Source: Streptococcus mitis
GTDB taxonomy: Bacteria > Bacillota > Bacilli > Lactobacillales > Streptococcaceae
Assembly: GCA_001560895.1 (NCBI GenBank)
Contig: CP014326.1
Location: 124,001-188,000 of the forward strand
Direction: 5' to 3'
DNA: 64,000 nt
Below are positions 36,209 through 48,061 of the stretch, piece by piece; the first letter of the stretch is position 1; each line of letters starts with the position of its first letter. A program made the translations under genes and the position numbers. The notes beneath the pieces were generated by a model, which was not told the DNA's origin, did no database searches, and saw only the letters and a program-made list of their open reading frames with translations.

Positions 36209-37501
36209 TTAGACGTCCTCCATATCAAATGCGTGTAGTTTCTTGAATGCGATCATAGAGATTGAGATGACAATGATAGAGATAATCAAGGTAACAGCTG
36301 CCGCCATTGAGTATTGAGGAGATGTACCTGTTGTCAAACGGTAGATCCATGAAATCAAGATATCAGTTGAACCAGCTCCACCTCCGACACTACCAGGTCC
36401 TCCACCATTGAAGAGGTACATGATAGAAAAGTTGTTAAAGTTGAAGGTGTATTGACTGATCAAAGTAGGTGCCGCAACAGCCAAGATCATTGGGAAAGTG
36501 ATGTTGCGGAATTTTTGCCAAGCATTGGCACCGTCAATATAAGCTGCTTCGTAAAGGTCGTTAGGAATAGATTGCAAGATACCCAAGGTTAAAACGTAGA
36601 TGTATGGGAATCCAAGCCAACCTTGCATCATAATCAAGGCAATCTTAGTCCAAGTTGGGTCTGTTTTCCAAGGAATAAGAGCACCATCAAGGAAAGGAAG
36701 GAATTTAGCCAAGATTGGTAGTACTTGAGTGTTGATAGCACCAACACTATCGTTAAACATGTTTGAGAATGTCAAGATAGTGATGAAAGCTGGAACAGCC
36801 CAAGGAAGAAGGAAAATAACACCAAAGATACGTTTTCCTTTGATAAATGGTTGGTTAGCAATGATAGCTGTGAAGATACCGATTACGATTTGTAAAGTTG
36901 AGGCAGCTAAAGCCCAGATGATAGTCCAAGAAAGAACGGCACCAAAGGCAGAACGGAAGGTACTCAAACTCCAGATGTTCGTAAAGTTGGTCAAACCAAC
37001 CCAGTCCAGCAATTTGTTTGGTGGCAAGTGCTGGAAGTCGTAGTTGGTAAAGGCAATCATCAAGGTTACGATAACTGGGAAGATAATCGCAAAAGTCATG
37101 GCAACATAAGATGGAATGATCAAGAGGTAAGGGAAGCCATTTTCATAAATCCCTTTGATCATGTCTTTGAGGGTACGTGGTACTGGAATTCCATTGTTAA
37201 TACGTTTTGCGATTGTATGTGCATCTTTAATATTTGAGAAATAGAAGAGTACATAAACGACTACAAAGATTAAATGGAAGGCACCACGAATCAGCATGAA
37301 GAGGGAATTATCACGACCTGGCTTGTCACCAAGAGTGATGAGATTGCTTAATTCAGGGGATGCAAGTGCTAAGAAATAAAGAACAAATACAATGGTTACA
37401 CCAAGGAAGATAAAACCTTTGGCTTTTTGTTTATTGTAAATCTGTCCTAACCCAGGAATGATAGACAGCAGGGCTGCTTTACTAGGTTGTTGCTTTTCCA
37501 T
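36209..37501 (-). CDS. malC: Maltodextrin ABC transporter permease MalC (MalF type)
   Basis: Membrane permease of 430 residues, the MalF equivalent. An N-terminal segment with [14 protein letters not shown] and three helices is followed by the core permease domain. Its EAA loop is [25 protein letters not shown] (about 320-344). The ATG at 37501 has AAGGAG upstream; an earlier in-frame codon at 37537 is less likely. It pairs with MalD and the MalX binding protein. Confidence 0.95.
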   Translation of the reverse strand: MEKQQPSKAALLSIIPGLGQIYNKQKAKGFIFLGVTIVFVLYFLALASPELSNLITLGDKPGRDNSLFMLIRGAFHLIFVVVYVLFYFSNIKDAHTIAKRINNGIPVPRTLKDMIKGIYENGFPYLLIIPSYVAMTFAIIFPVIVTLMIAFTNYDFQHLPPNKLLDWVGLTNFTNIWSLSTFRSAFGAVLSWTIIWALAASTLQIVIGIFTAIIANQPFIKGKRIFGVIFLLPWAVPAFITILTFSNMFNDSVGAINTQVLPILAKFLPFLDGALIPWKTDPTWTKIALIMMQGWLGFPYIYVLTLGILQSIPNDLYEAAYIDGANAWQKFRNITFPMILAVAAPTLISQYTFNFNNFSIMYLFNGGGPGSVGGGAGSTDILISWIYRLTTGTSPQYSMAAAVTLIISIIVISISMIAFKKLHAFDMEDV

Positions 37502-37611
37502 AATAACTCCTTTCATAGGATACTGCTTTTTAATCAAAACCTAAACTATATATGTTTTTTATTGATAAATTCAAAGGGGGATTTGAATTCCACCCCCCTT
37601 GAACAAATTTT

Positions 37612-38883
37612 TTATTCACCAAATTTTTGTTTGATTGTTTCTTTGATCAATGTTACAGCATCGTTAGCAGCTGTTTTAGCATCTTTCTTACCACTTACAG
37701 CATCAAAGAGCATAGTTTTCGCTGGATCCCAAACTGCAGACATTTGAGAGATATTTGGCATTGGTTGAGCGTTCTTGAACTGTTTGATAACAGCTGTTGT
37801 CAACTCATCGTTTTTACCTTCTGCATAAGTACGAGCTTCAGTGTTAGCTGGAATTTCGTTAGTTTTATCGTAGAATGCTTTTTGTTGTTCAGTTGAAACT
37901 AGGAAGTCTACAAATTTTTGTGCGCCTTCAAGGTTCTTAGTGCTTGATGGGATGATCCAAGCTTTACCACCACCGAATGCAGCGTAATCTTTTCCGTTTG
38001 GAAGAGTTGGGATAGTAGCAACACCGTAGTTTACTTTAGCATCTTTGAATGCTTGAGCTTTCCAAGGTCCATCGATAATAGCAGCTGTTTTACCTTCTTG
38101 GAATTGAGTTTGGATCAAGTTTCCAGCACCTTCAGTATCTTGCATACCTTTAGGCCATTTTTCGTACCAAGATTTAGCGTAGTTGATACCTGCAATAGCA
38201 CCGTCGGTTGCAAGACCGATGTCTTTAGGATCTTTACCGTTTTGTCCGAATACGTAACCACCGTTACCAGCAAGGAGTCCGTATGCGTAGTAGAAGTTTG
38301 TCCAGTCAGCTAGGAAGGCAGTAGTTTTGCCATCTTCACCAGCGAAAGCGTATTTGCTGTCTTTAGCAAGGTTTTCCAAGTCAGCAAAAGTTTTTGGAGC
38401 TTCTTTTACCAAGTCTTTGTTATAGTACAAAACGAGTGATTCGATAACAGCTGGAGCACCATAGACTTTACCGTCAGCAGCTGTTACAAGAGATTTAGTT
38501 TTATCATCTGTTTTAGCGCCGTCGCTCAATTTCACTTCTGAAAGTTGTCCGTCAGTACCAAGGCTACCTACACGGTCGTATGGAGCCATCATAACGTCAG
38601 GAGCTTGACCTGATTGGTTGTCAAGAGAAAGTTTGTCAAGACCACCCATTTGGTCACCAGATTTGATGTTAACTGTTGTTCCTGATTGTTCTTTATAAGC
38701 TTTAGCAACTGTTTCAGCATAAGCTTTGTATTGGTCTTCAACGTAAAGAGTGATTTCTTTTGCTTCAGATGAACCAGAATCAGCAGGCTTATCAGCAGTT
38801 TTGCTTCCGCAAGCTACCAAAAGCAAGCTAGCAAGTGTAGCAGTTCCAAGCACAGCAGCGCTCTTCATGAATTTAGATGACAT
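37612..38883 (-). CDS. malX: Maltodextrin-binding lipoprotein MalX
   Basis: Substrate-binding lipoprotein of 423 residues for the maltodextrin ABC transporter, bound to the outer face of the membrane. The N-terminus carries a lipobox, LLLVACGSK, with the Cys at about 25. The following family 1 solute-binding fold has sugar-binding aromatics and the motifs VMMAPYDRVG and GPWKAQAF. AGGAGG precedes the ATG. It is the first gene of the minus-strand mal transport operon, with a MalR operator and promoter upstream. Codon use suggests high expression. Confidence 0.96.
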   Translation of the reverse strand: MSSKFMKSAAVLGTATLASLLLVACGSKTADKPADSGSSEAKEITLYVEDQYKAYAETVAKAYKEQSGTTVNIKSGDQMGGLDKLSLDNQSGQAPDVMMAPYDRVGSLGTDGQLSEVKLSDGAKTDDKTKSLVTAADGKVYGAPAVIESLVLYYNKDLVKEAPKTFADLENLAKDSKYAFAGEDGKTTAFLADWTNFYYAYGLLAGNGGYVFGQNGKDPKDIGLATDGAIAGINYAKSWYEKWPKGMQDTEGAGNLIQTQFQEGKTAAIIDGPWKAQAFKDAKVNYGVATIPTLPNGKDYAAFGGGKAWIIPSSTKNLEGAQKFVDFLVSTEQQKAFYDKTNEIPANTEARTYAEGKNDELTTAVIKQFKNAQPMPNISQMSAVWDPAKTMLFDAVSGKKDAKTAANDAVTLIKETIKQKFGE

Positions 38884-38921
38884 AGTGTATTCCTCCTAAA
38901 GAATAACAAATTTTATAATGA

Positions 38922-38980
38922 GGAAACGCAAACGTTTTCCTTTATGGGACTAGTATAGCACAATCGGAAAGCGGTTGCAA
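38922..38980 (-). promoter_or_regulatory. malX promoter and MalR operator
   Basis: On the minus strand: TTGCAA (38980-38975), 17 bp, TATACT (38957-38952). An operator GGAAAACGTTTGCGTTTCC (38940-38922) follows just downstream of the start point. Its core AACGTTTGCG matches the malQ operator. Confidence 0.85.
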
Positions 38981-39262
38981 GTATTTTTTGTAAAAATTTT
39001 TAAAAAAATTGTAAAAAAGTAACCGCTTTATCGTTTTATATATAGAAGAAAAATCAAATATCACTTTTGTTTTAAATTTTAAAAAAGTTGAGAAAACGAT
39101 TGCCTAATTTACAAATGGAAATTAAAGAGATTTGTTACTTTCTTTCCAGTACATAAGATAAGTGAAACCCTTATTCCTATTTTATTTGCTTCCGGAAAGA
39201 ATATATATACGAGTAAGAAGAAAAACTTTTTAAAAAATAATCAAAAAGTTTTTTAAAACCGC
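38981..39262. other. Spacer between divergent mal promoters
   Basis: AT-rich, no ORF. It has two further half-site-like sequences (CCGCTTTATCG near 39025, AAACGATTGCC near 39094) that could bind CcpA or MalR weakly. Nothing else seen. Confidence 0.4.
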
Positions 39263-39313
39263 TTGCATTTATCAAGAAAATGAGATATACTAATCATAGC
39301 GCAAACGTTTGCG
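39263..39313 (+). promoter_or_regulatory. malQ-malP promoter and MalR operator
   Basis: TTGCAT (39263-39268), 17 bp, TATACT (39286-39291), then the perfect 14-bp palindrome CGCAAACGTTTGCG (39300-39313) at the start of transcription. This is the classic place for a LacI-type repressor. Confidence 0.9.
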
Positions 39314-39359
39314 TTCGTAAAAATGTAATATCTAACTATAAACACATGAGGTGCTTATT

Positions 39360-40877
39360 ATGAAAAAACGTCAAAGTGGTGTGTTGATGCACATTTCTTC
39401 TCTTCCAGGAGCATACGGAATCGGATCATTTGGTAAAAGTGCTTACGACTTCGTTGATTTCTTGGTTCGTACAAAACAACGTTACTGGCAAATCCTTCCG
39501 CTAGGAACAACTAGTTACGGAGATTCTCCTTACCAATCTTTCTCAGCCTTTGCAGGGAACACTCATTTTATCGATTTAGATATCTTGGTAGAACAAGGCT
39601 TGTTGCAAGCAAGTGACCTTGAAGGGGTTGACTTTGGTAGCGATGCGTCTGAAGTTGATTATGCGAAAATCTACTATGCACGTCGTCCTCTTTTAGAAAA
39701 AGCGGTAAAACGTTTCTTGGAAGTAGGAGATGTTAAAGATTTTGAGAAATTTGCTAAAGACAACCAATCATGGCTTGAACTCTTCGCAGAGTATATGGCT
39801 ATCAAAGAGCATTTTGACAATCTTGCTTGGACAGAATGGCCAGATGCAGATGCTCGTGCTCGTAAAGCTTCAGCACTTGAAAGTTACCGTGAGCAATTGG
39901 CGGATAAGTTGGTTTATCACCGTGTGACTCAATACTTCTTCTTCCAACAATGGTTGAAATTGAAAGCCTACGCTAACGACAACCACATCGAAATCGTTGG
40001 GGACATGCCAATCTACGTAGCGGAAGATTCAAGCGATATGTGGGCAAATCCACACCTCTTCAAGACAGATGTCAACGGTAAGGCTACTTGTATCGCAGGA
40101 TGCCCACCAGATGAGTTTTCTGCAACTGGTCAGCTTTGGGGTAACCCAATCTATGACTGGGAAGCAATGGACAAAGACGGATACAAATGGTGGATTGAAC
40201 GCTTGCGTGAAAGCTTCAAAATCTACGATATCGTTCGTATCGACCACTTCCGTGGCTTCGAATCTTACTGGGAAATCCCTGCTGGTTCCGATACAGCAGC
40301 ACCTGGTGAGTGGGTCAAAGGTCCTGGCTACAAGCTTTTTGCAGCTGTTAAGGAAGAACTTGGTGAGTTAAACATCATCGCAGAAGACCTTGGCTTCATG
40401 ACTGATGAAGTTATCGAATTGCGTGAACGTACTGGCTTCCCAGGAATGAAGATTCTTCAATTTGCCTTCAACCCAGAAGACGAAAGTATCGATAGCCCAC
40501 ACTTGGCACCTGCTAACTCAGTTATGTACACAGGAACACACGATAACAATACGGTCCTTGGTTGGTATCGTAACGAGATCGATGATGCGACTCGTGAGTA
40601 CATGGCTCGCTATACGAACCGTAAAGAATACGAAACAGTGCCACATGCTATGCTTCGTACAGTCTTTTCATCAGTTAGCTTCATGGCAATTGCAACTATG
40701 CAAGATTTGCTAGAATTGGATGAGGCAGCTCGCATGAACTTCCCATCTACCCTTGGTGGAAACTGGTCTTGGCGTATGACTGAAGATCAATTGACACCAG
40801 CTGTCGAGGAAGGTTTGCTTGACTTGACAACAATCTATCGCCGAATCAATGAAAATTTGGTAGAATTAAAGAAATAA
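39360..40877 (+). CDS. malQ: 4-alpha-glucanotransferase (amylomaltase)
   Basis: Cytoplasmic GH77 enzyme of 505 residues that rearranges maltodextrins and frees glucose. Visible motifs are [16 protein letters not shown] (about 10-25), the nucleophile region [10 protein letters not shown] (D near 293), the acid/base IIAEDLG and the TGTHDNNT segment. The ATG at 39360 follows GAGGTG at good distance; the GTG at 39351 is part of that site. It is followed by malP after 25 bp in the same operon. Confidence 0.97.
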   Translation: MKKRQSGVLMHISSLPGAYGIGSFGKSAYDFVDFLVRTKQRYWQILPLGTTSYGDSPYQSFSAFAGNTHFIDLDILVEQGLLQASDLEGVDFGSDASEVDYAKIYYARRPLLEKAVKRFLEVGDVKDFEKFAKDNQSWLELFAEYMAIKEHFDNLAWTEWPDADARARKASALESYREQLADKLVYHRVTQYFFFQQWLKLKAYANDNHIEIVGDMPIYVAEDSSDMWANPHLFKTDVNGKATCIAGCPPDEFSATGQLWGNPIYDWEAMDKDGYKWWIERLRESFKIYDIVRIDHFRGFESYWEIPAGSDTAAPGEWVKGPGYKLFAAVKEELGELNIIAEDLGFMTDEVIELRERTGFPGMKILQFAFNPEDESIDSPHLAPANSVMYTGTHDNNTVLGWYRNEIDDATREYMARYTNRKEYETVPHAMLRTVFSSVSFMAIATMQDLLELDEAARMNFPSTLGGNWSWRMTEDQLTPAVEEGLLDLTTIYRRINENLVELKK

Positions 40878-40902
40878 TACAATATCAGGAGACACCTTAA
40901 AC

Positions 40903-43161
40903 ATGTTATCACTACAAGAATTTGTACAAAATCGTTACAAAAAAACCATTGCAGAATGTAGCAATGAAGAGCTTTACCTTGCTCTTCTTAACTACAGCAA
41001 GCTTGCAAGCAGCAAAAAACCAGTTAACACTGGTAAGAAAAAAGTTTACTACATTTCAGCTGAGTTCTTGATTGGTAAACTCTTGTCAAACAACTTGATT
41101 AACCTTGGTCTTTACGATGATGTTAAAAAAGAACTTGCAGCTGCAGGTAAAGACTTGATCGAAGTTGAAGAAGTTGAATTGGAACCATCTCTTGGTAATG
41201 GTGGTTTGGGACGTTTGGCTGCCTGCTTTATCGACTCAATTGCGACTCTTGGTTTGAACGGTGACGGTGTTGGTCTTAACTACCACTACGGTCTTTTCCA
41301 ACAAGTTCTTAAAAATAACCAACAAGAAACAATTCCAAATGCATGGTTGACAGAGCAAAACTGGTTGGTTCGCTCAAGCCGTAGCTACCAAGTACCATTT
41401 GCCCACTTCACATTGACATCAACTCTTTACGATCTTGATGTTCCTGGTTACAAGACAGAAACGAAGAACCGTTTGCGTTTGTTTGACTTGGATTCAGTTG
41501 ATTCTTCAATCATTAAAGACGGTATCAACTTTGATAAGACAGACATCGCTCACAACTTGACTCTTTTCCTTTACCCAGATGATAGTGACCGCCAAGGTGA
41601 ATTGCTCCGTATCTTCCAACAATACTTCATGGTTTCAAACGGTGCGCAATTGATCATCGACGAAGCAATCGAAAAAGGAAGCAACTTGCATGACCTTGCT
41701 GACTACGCAGTTGTACAAATCAACGATACTCACCCATCAATGGTTATCCCTGAATTGATCCGTCTTTTGACTGCACGTGGTATCGAGCTTGATGAAGCAA
41801 TCTCAATCGTTCGTAGCATGACTGCCTACACTAACCACACAATCCTTGCTGAAGCCCTTGAAAAATGGCCTCTTGAATTCTTGCAAGAAGTGGTTCCTCA
41901 CTTGGTACCAATTATCGAAGAATTGGACCGTCGCGTGAAAGCAGAATACAAAGATCCAGCTGTGCAAATTATCGATGAGAGCGGACGTGTTCACATGGCT
42001 CACATGGATATCCACTACGGATACAGTGTTAACGGGGTAGCAGCACTCCACACTGAAATCTTGAAGAACTCTGAGTTGAAAGCCTTCTATGACCTTTACC
42101 CAGAAAAATTCAACAACAAAACAAACGGTATCACTTTCCGTCGTTGGCTCATGCATGCTAACCCAAGCTTGTCTCACTACTTGGATGAGATTCTTGGAGA
42201 TGGTTGGCACCATGAAGCTGATGAGCTTGAAAAACTCTTGTCTTACGAAGACAAAGCAGCTGTCAAAGAAAAATTGGAAAGCATCAAGGCTCACAATAAA
42301 CGTAAATTGGCTCGTCACTTGAAAGAACACCAAGGTGTAGAAATCAATCCAAACTCTATCTTTGACATCCAAATCAAACGTCTTCACGAGTACAAACGCC
42401 AACAAATGAACGCTTTGTACGTAATCCACAAATACCTTGACATCAAAGCTGGTAACATCCCTGCTCGCCCAATCACAATCTTCTTTGGTGGTAAAGCAGC
42501 TCCAGCCTACACAATCGCTCAAGACATCATCCACTTGATCCTTTGCATGTCAGAAGTTATTGCTAACGATCCAGCAGTAGCTCCACACTTGCAAGTAGTT
42601 ATGGTTGAAAACTACAACGTTACTGCAGCAAGCTTCCTTATCCCAGCATGTGATATCTCAGAACAAATCTCACTTGCTTCTAAAGAAGCCTCAGGTACTG
42701 GTAACATGAAATTCATGTTGAACGGAGCTTTGACTCTAGGTACTATGGACGGTGCTAACGTGGAAATCGCTGAGTTGGTTGGCGACGAAAACATCTACAT
42801 CTTCGGTGAAGATTCAGAAACTGTTATCGATCTTTATGCAAAAGCAGCTTACAAATCAAGCGAATTCTACGCTCGTCAAGCTATCAAACCATTGGTTGAC
42901 TTCATCGTTAGCGATGCAGTTCTTGCAGCTGGAAACAAAGAGCGCTTGGAACGTCTTTACAATGAATTGATCAACAAAGACTGGTTCATGACTCTTCTTG
43001 ACTTGGAAGACTACATCAAAGTCAAAGAGCAAATGCTTGCTGACTACGAAGACCGTGACGCATGGTTGGATAAAGTCATTGTTAACATTTCTAAAGCAGG
43101 ATTCTTCTCATCTGACCGTACAATCGCTCAGTATAACGAAGATATTTGGCACTTGAACTAA
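40903..43161 (+). CDS. malP: Maltodextrin/glycogen phosphorylase
   Basis: Cytoplasmic PLP enzyme of 752 residues releasing glucose-1-phosphate from alpha-1,4-glucans. Family motifs are [17 protein letters not shown] near 104, the glucan-site segment [25 protein letters not shown], and the PLP-binding lysine in [17 protein letters not shown] (about 598-614). It works with MalQ to feed maltodextrins into glycolysis. The gene is highly biased in codon use. A terminator follows. Confidence 0.96.
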   Translation: MLSLQEFVQNRYKKTIAECSNEELYLALLNYSKLASSKKPVNTGKKKVYYISAEFLIGKLLSNNLINLGLYDDVKKELAAAGKDLIEVEEVELEPSLGNGGLGRLAACFIDSIATLGLNGDGVGLNYHYGLFQQVLKNNQQETIPNAWLTEQNWLVRSSRSYQVPFAHFTLTSTLYDLDVPGYKTETKNRLRLFDLDSVDSSIIKDGINFDKTDIAHNLTLFLYPDDSDRQGELLRIFQQYFMVSNGAQLIIDEAIEKGSNLHDLADYAVVQINDTHPSMVIPELIRLLTARGIELDEAISIVRSMTAYTNHTILAEALEKWPLEFLQEVVPHLVPIIEELDRRVKAEYKDPAVQIIDESGRVHMAHMDIHYGYSVNGVAALHTEILKNSELKAFYDLYPEKFNNKTNGITFRRWLMHANPSLSHYLDEILGDGWHHEADELEKLLSYEDKAAVKEKLESIKAHNKRKLARHLKEHQGVEINPNSIFDIQIKRLHEYKRQQMNALYVIHKYLDIKAGNIPARPITIFFGGKAAPAYTIAQDIIHLILCMSEVIANDPAVAPHLQVVMVENYNVTAASFLIPACDISEQISLASKEASGTGNMKFMLNGALTLGTMDGANVEIAELVGDENIYIFGEDSETVIDLYAKAAYKSSEFYARQAIKPLVDFIVSDAVLAAGNKERLERLYNELINKDWFMTLLDLEDYIKVKEQMLADYEDRDAWLDKVIVNISKAGFFSSDRTIAQYNEDIWHLN

Positions 43162-43175
43162 TAATTACATAATTT

Positions 43176-43206
43176 AAACCCGTACCTTGAAGGTGCGGGT
43201 TTTGTA
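43176..43206 (+). terminator. malQ-malP terminator
   Basis: AAACCCGTACC pairs with GGTGCGGGTTT (one G-U pair) and a T-rich tail follows. Confidence 0.85.
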
Positions 43207-43223
43207 TTATCTAAAAAATTTAT

Positions 43224-44072
43224 TTACAGTGCTTTTCCGACCAGAATCTCTGCTTCGATGGTAATTTCACTCAACTGACTCCAGTCAATCTTGCTCTGGT
43301 CAACGTGAAAGAGTAAGGGAGTCATACTGAGTAGGGCTTGGAGCTGCTCTGCTGTGATAGTCTTAGTCAGAGAGGCCGTTTGGCTAGATAGGATGGCAAA
43401 GTGTTCTTGGAAATGATTTTTGATATCTTGGTTAGAATAATCTTTGTTTGTCAGCTGGTCCTGTACCCTTTGACGGATTTCCTTGAGGTGATTTTTAGTT
43501 GGAATAACCTTTATCAAAATACCGTCTTTGGATAAAACGCGACGAAATTCTCCATAGTTGGCAGGTGAGAAGATATCAAGCAGGATATCCATGCTAGCGT
43601 CTTTTATAGGAAGACGAGCCAGGTCGCCAACGAACCAATTGACTGCCCAGTTAGGTTCGCTCTTGGCAGCAATTTGGACGGAATCTTTGGAGATGTCAAA
43701 GGCATAGAAGGTTTTGTCAGGATGATTTTCCTGGAGTTTTCGAGAATAGAAGCCTTCGCCACATCCAATATCCAAAATTGTTTCGGTATTTTCTGAACTT
43801 GCAAGTAAATCAGAAATTGCATCTAAAATAGCCTGATAAAAGCCAGCTTCTAGGATTTGCTGACGGTTTTGAAAGTTTTCCTTGTCGTAGTTTGCAGATT
43901 GCTTGATTTGAGGAGCCAGATTGACATAGCCGAATTTTGCTAGGTCACAAGAATGGCGATTGTTACATTTGAGACTACCCTCTACCAGAGTTAGATTTTC
44001 TTGGCAGATAGGGCAGGCAAAGGCAGTCGCAGAAGCGAAGCGCTGAAGTTTGGGTTTGAGGTTTGTATTCAT
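43224..44072 (-). CDS. rlmA: 23S rRNA (guanine-N1)-methyltransferase RlmA type
   Basis: 282 residues. An N-terminal zinc finger (CPICQENL at about 20-27 with CNNRHSCD at about 36-43) is followed by an AdoMet-binding Rossmann domain (ILDIGCGEGFYSRKL, about 98-112). It modifies a guanine of 23S rRNA hairpin 35, G748 in Gram-positives, and can influence telithromycin and tylosin response. It is read in the same direction as tyrS, with a terminator between. Confidence 0.88.
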   Translation of the reverse strand: MNTNLKPKLQRFASATAFACPICQENLTLVEGSLKCNNRHSCDLAKFGYVNLAPQIKQSANYDKENFQNRQQILEAGFYQAILDAISDLLASSENTETILDIGCGEGFYSRKLQENHPDKTFYAFDISKDSVQIAAKSEPNWAVNWFVGDLARLPIKDASMDILLDIFSPANYGEFRRVLSKDGILIKVIPTKNHLKEIRQRVQDQLTNKDYSNQDIKNHFQEHFAILSSQTASLTKTITAEQLQALLSMTPLLFHVDQSKIDWSQLSEITIEAEILVGKAL

Positions 44073-44085
44073 AGTTTAAGTCTAG

Positions 44086-44125
44086 CAAAAAAAGGACTGG
44101 ATGGCAAATGCCTCCAGTCTTCTTT
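44086..44125 (-). terminator. tyrS terminator
   Basis: Stem of GACTGGA/TCCAGTC (about 44095-44119) with A and T runs outside. It follows the tyrS stop on the minus strand. Confidence 0.8.
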
Positions 44126-45382
44126 TTAATATGTAAGAACAAAGTATTTTTTCTTACCACGACGGATAACAGTCAGTTCGTTTTCTAACTTATCTGCATC
44201 ACTCAAGACATAGTCAAGGTCTTGGATACGGTCGCCATTTACGTAGATAGCTCCATTTTGGACATCTTCACGGGCTTGGCGTTTTGAGTTAACCATACCA
44301 GATGAAACAAGGAGTTCCACGATATTGTGGTTTTCATCTGCTTGAACTTGGTAGTTTGGTACTCCACGAAGTCCTTGTTTGAGTTCTTTGACAGAAAGGT
44401 TTTTGATGTTTCCTGCAAAGAGTTGCTCAGTGATGTTGAGGGCTTCTTTGTAGGCTTCTTCGCCGTGAACAAGTGTGACAACTTCACGAGCCAAGACTTT
44501 TTGAGCCAAGCGTTCGTGTGGCGCAGCCTCAAACTGTTTGCGGATGTCTTCAATCTCATCAAGTGATAAGAAAGTAAAGATTTTCAAGAAGCGAACAGCG
44601 TCAGCGTCCATGACATTCATCCAGAATTGGTACATTTCGTATGGAGAAGTCTTTTCAGGGTTGAGCCAAACAGCATTTCCTTCAGATTTACCAAATTTCT
44701 TACCAGTCGCGTCTGTGATGAGTGGAACAGTGATAACGTGACCAGTTTTGTCAGCCTTACGACGAAGCAATTCGGTACCAGCTGTCATATTTCCCCACTG
44801 GTCAGAACCACCGATTTGTAGCGTTACATTGTGGTCTTGGTTAAGGACGAAGAAGTCGTAACCTTGCATGATTTGGTAAGCAAACTCAGTGTATGAAATT
44901 CCTGTTTCAATCCGTTTTTTAACAGACTCCTTGCTCATCATGTAGTTGACAGTAAAGTATTTTCCGATATCACGGAGGAAGTCAATGAAGCTGATGCTGC
45001 CAAACCAGTCGTAGTTGTTGACCATGACAGCCTTATTTTCACCATTTTCAAAGTCAAGAAAACGAGAAAGTTGTCCTTGGATAGACTTGACCCAGCCATC
45101 TACTGTGTCTTTTGTTTGGAGACTACGTTCAGCATCTTTGAAGGACGGATCTCCGATGAGACCTGTAGCACCGCCAACGAGCGCATAAGGTTTGTGACCT
45201 GCTAGCTGCAAGCGACGACTTGTCAAGATTGCGACAAGGTGGCCTAGGTGAAGGCTGTCAGCAGTTGGATCGTAGCCAGTATAATAAGAAACTTGACCTT
45301 CTTCTAGGGCTTTACGCAAAGCTTCTTCATCAGTCGTTTGAAAAATCAAACCACGCTCTTTTAGCTCATCAAAAATGTGCAT
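44126..45382 (-). CDS. tyrS: Tyrosyl-tRNA synthetase
   Basis: Class I synthetase of 418 residues. HIGH-type motif: [12 protein letters not shown] (about 40-51). KMSKS-type motif: KFGKSEG (about 230-236). The C-terminal S4-like domain carries [20 protein letters not shown] (about 355-374). AAGGAGA precedes the ATG. No T-box leader is recognisable in the 120 bp upstream. Confidence 0.97.
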   Translation of the reverse strand: MHIFDELKERGLIFQTTDEEALRKALEEGQVSYYTGYDPTADSLHLGHLVAILTSRRLQLAGHKPYALVGGATGLIGDPSFKDAERSLQTKDTVDGWVKSIQGQLSRFLDFENGENKAVMVNNYDWFGSISFIDFLRDIGKYFTVNYMMSKESVKKRIETGISYTEFAYQIMQGYDFFVLNQDHNVTLQIGGSDQWGNMTAGTELLRRKADKTGHVITVPLITDATGKKFGKSEGNAVWLNPEKTSPYEMYQFWMNVMDADAVRFLKIFTFLSLDEIEDIRKQFEAAPHERLAQKVLAREVVTLVHGEEAYKEALNITEQLFAGNIKNLSVKELKQGLRGVPNYQVQADENHNIVELLVSSGMVNSKRQAREDVQNGAIYVNGDRIQDLDYVLSDADKLENELTVIRRGKKKYFVLTY

Positions 45383-45474
45383 ATGTCTTTTCTCCTTTTT
45401 AAAATTATTGTTTCTAACTATTGTATCACAAACTTGGGCAATAGCCTAGTAGAATAGGAAGAAAGTGGCTATTT

Positions 45475-45503
45475 TATTGAAAGTGTCCCTTTTATGGTAT
45501 AAT
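45475..45503 (+). promoter_or_regulatory. pbp1b promoter
   Basis: TATTGA (45475-45480), 17 bp, TATAAT (45498-45503). An in-frame ATG at 45502 lies inside the -10 box and therefore cannot be the start codon. Confidence 0.65.
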
Positions 45504-45522
45504 GAATAGAGTGAGGAAATCC

Positions 45523-47979
45523 ATGCAAAATCAATTAAAGAGAAAAGTGCTGGCATTTTTCCAGCAAGTAAAATCAAACATAAATCATAAAAAATCAGAG
45601 AAAGTCTTAGAAGCGAAGAAGTCGGATGGAACAGTTGGGAAGTTCCTGCCTATCTTAGGTAGCATTTTGGCTGCTATCAAGGGAGTTTTGAATACCCTCT
45701 TTATTCTAGGCTTTATCGGTGGGCTTTTTGGGGCAGGTGTGGCTCTTGGTTATGGAGTTGCTTTGTTTGATAAGGCTAAGGTTCCGCAAGCGGAGGAGCT
45801 GGTTAAGCAGGTTAAAGATGTTTCTTCTATATCAGAAATTGTCTATGAAGATGGAAGCGTTATTGCTTCTATCGAGAGTGATTTATTACGGACATCTATT
45901 TCATCTGAGGAGATATCGGACAATCTCAAAAAAGCCATCGTTGCAACTGAGGACGAACATTTTCTTGAACATAAAGGGGTTGTGCCTAAGGCTGTGATTC
46001 GGGCGACTTTGGGGACCTTTGCAGGTTTGGGTTCATCTAGTGGAGGCTCTACCTTAACCCAACAGTTAATCAAGCAGCAAGTCGTTGGAGATGCTCCGAC
46101 TTTGGCTCGTAAGGCTACAGAAATTGTGGATGCACTTGCGCTAGAACGAACGATGAGTAAGGATGAAATTTTGGTTACTTATCTTAATATTGCTCCTTTT
46201 GGCCGAAATAATAAGGGACAGAATATTGCAGGTGCTCAGCAGGCAGCAGAGGGTATTTTTGGTGTAGATGCTAGTCAGTTGACTGTTCCTCAAGCAGCAT
46301 TTTTAGCAGGACTACCGCAAAGTCCTATTATCTATTCTCCCTATGAAAATACGGGTGCTATTAAGAGCGATGAAGATTTAGAACTAGGCTTGAAGCGGGC
46401 CAAGGATGTTCTTTATAATATGTATCGTACGGGATCCTTAACAAAGGAAGAATACAATCAGTATAAGGATTACAATATCAAACAAGATTTTTTGCCATCA
46501 GGTTCTGTTAATGTTGTTTCAAGAGATTACCTTTACTATACTGCTATGGCTGAAGCGATAGACCGGATGTACGATTATTTGGTCCAACAAGATAATGTTC
46601 CCAGTCAAGAGCTGAAAAATGAAGCTATTCAGAAGGCGTATCGTAAACGAGCTGAGCAAGAATTAAGTACAGGTGGTTATAAGATTATGACTACTATTAA
46701 TAAAAAAGTTCATACTGCCATGCAGAATGCAGTAGCCAGATATGGGTCTCTACTAGATGATGGAACAGGTCGTGTAGAAGTAGGGAATGTCTTGATGGAC
46801 AACCAAACAGGTGCTATCCTAGGCTTTGTAGGTGGTCGCAATTATCAAGAAAATCAAAACAATCATGCCTTTGACACCAAGCGCTCACCAGCTTCCACTA
46901 CCAAGCCCTTGCTGGCCTACGGGATCGCTATTGACCAGGGCTTGATGGGAAGTGAGACGATTCTGTCTAACTATCCAACAAACTTTGCCAATGGCAACCC
47001 GATTATGTATGCTAATAGCAAGGGGACAGGAATGATGACCTTGGGAGAAGCCTTGAACTATTCATGGAATATCCCGGCTTACTGGACCTATCGTATGCTC
47101 CGTGAAAAGGGTGTTGATGTCAAAGGTTATATGGAAAAGATGGGTTACGAGATTCCTGAGTACGGTATTGAGAGCCTGCCAATGGGTGGTGGTATTGAAG
47201 TCACAGTTGCCCAGCATACCAATGGCTATCAGACCTTGGCAAATAACGGAGTTTATCATCAGAAACATGTGATTTCTAAAATTGAAGCATCAGATGATAG
47301 AGTGGTATATGAGTATCAAGATAAACCGGTTCAAGTCTACTCAAAAGCTACTGCAACAATTATGCAGGGCTTGTTGCGAGAAGTTCTATCCTCTCGTGTG
47401 ACAACAACCTTTAAACCGAATTTAACTTCTTTAAATTCGACATTAGCTAATGCAGATTGGATTGGGAAGACTGGTACAACCAACCAAGACGAAAATATGT
47501 GGCTTATGCTTTCTACTCCTAAATTAACTTTAGGTGGTTGGATTGGGCATGATGATAATCATTCATTATCTCGTAGAGCAGGCTATTCCAATAATTCTAA
47601 TTATATGGCTCACTTGGTTAATGCTATCCAAGAGTCTGAACCTGGAATTTGGGGGAACGAGCGCTTCGCTTTAGATTCTAGTGTAGTAAAATCCGAAGTC
47701 TTGAAATCAACAGGTCAAAAACCAGGTAAGGTTTCTGTTGAAGGAAAAGAGGTAGATGTCACAGGTTCGACTGTTACCAGCTATTGGGCTAATAAGGCAG
47801 GAGCGCCAGTGACTAGTTATCGCTTTGCTATTGGTGGAAGTGATGCGGATTATAAGAATGCTTGGTCTAGTATCGTGGGGAGTCTACCAACTCCATCAAG
47901 CTCCAGCAGTTCAAGTAGTAGCTCTAGTGACAGTAGTAACTCAAGTGCTACACGATCTTCTTCAAGGACAAGACGATAA
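45523..47979 (+). CDS. pbp1b: Penicillin-binding protein 1B (bifunctional class A)
   Basis: 818 residues, anchored in the membrane, making and cross-linking peptidoglycan. A basic cytoplasmic tail and transmembrane helix (about 48-78) precede the GT51 glycosyltransferase ([13 protein letters not shown] near 143; [12 protein letters not shown]). The transpeptidase has SxxK in [10 protein letters not shown] (Ser near 457), SWN in NYSWNIP and KTGTT. The C-terminus is a Ser-rich tail with SSRTRR at the end. The start is the ATG at 45523 after GTGAGGAAA, because the earlier ATG is part of the promoter. Confidence 0.95.
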   Translation: MQNQLKRKVLAFFQQVKSNINHKKSEKVLEAKKSDGTVGKFLPILGSILAAIKGVLNTLFILGFIGGLFGAGVALGYGVALFDKAKVPQAEELVKQVKDVSSISEIVYEDGSVIASIESDLLRTSISSEEISDNLKKAIVATEDEHFLEHKGVVPKAVIRATLGTFAGLGSSSGGSTLTQQLIKQQVVGDAPTLARKATEIVDALALERTMSKDEILVTYLNIAPFGRNNKGQNIAGAQQAAEGIFGVDASQLTVPQAAFLAGLPQSPIIYSPYENTGAIKSDEDLELGLKRAKDVLYNMYRTGSLTKEEYNQYKDYNIKQDFLPSGSVNVVSRDYLYYTAMAEAIDRMYDYLVQQDNVPSQELKNEAIQKAYRKRAEQELSTGGYKIMTTINKKVHTAMQNAVARYGSLLDDGTGRVEVGNVLMDNQTGAILGFVGGRNYQENQNNHAFDTKRSPASTTKPLLAYGIAIDQGLMGSETILSNYPTNFANGNPIMYANSKGTGMMTLGEALNYSWNIPAYWTYRMLREKGVDVKGYMEKMGYEIPEYGIESLPMGGGIEVTVAQHTNGYQTLANNGVYHQKHVISKIEASDDRVVYEYQDKPVQVYSKATATIMQGLLREVLSSRVTTTFKPNLTSLNSTLANADWIGKTGTTNQDENMWLMLSTPKLTLGGWIGHDDNHSLSRRAGYSNNSNYMAHLVNAIQESEPGIWGNERFALDSSVVKSEVLKSTGQKPGKVSVEGKEVDVTGSTVTSYWANKAGAPVTSYRFAIGGSDADYKNAWSSIVGSLPTPSSSSSSSSSSSDSSNSSATRSSSRTRR

Positions 47980-47999
47980 GTTCTATGAACTATGCTAAA

Positions 48000-48034
48000 T
48001 GAAGTGGCCAATCAATGGATTGCCACTTTTTTCT
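48000..48034 (+). terminator. pbp1b terminator
   Basis: AAGTGGC pairs with GCCACTT around a 13-nt loop, followed by TTTTTCTTTTT. Confidence 0.75.
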
Positions 48035-48061
48035 TTTTCCCTTTCGTGTTACAATAAAGAT

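Noticed and set aside
41803..42534. 243-residue minus-strand ORF within malP
   Set aside because: It is a shadow of codon bias in malP with an implausible composition rich in Phe and Val, and no ribosome-binding site.
45383..45500. T-box leader for tyrS
   Set aside because: The spacer is short and lacks the T-box sequence and an antiterminator. The spacers before hisS, aspS and argS lack it too.
45502..45522. Earlier start codon for pbp1b
   Set aside because: The ATG at 45502 is inside the TATAAT box, so it would not be in the transcript in a translatable position.
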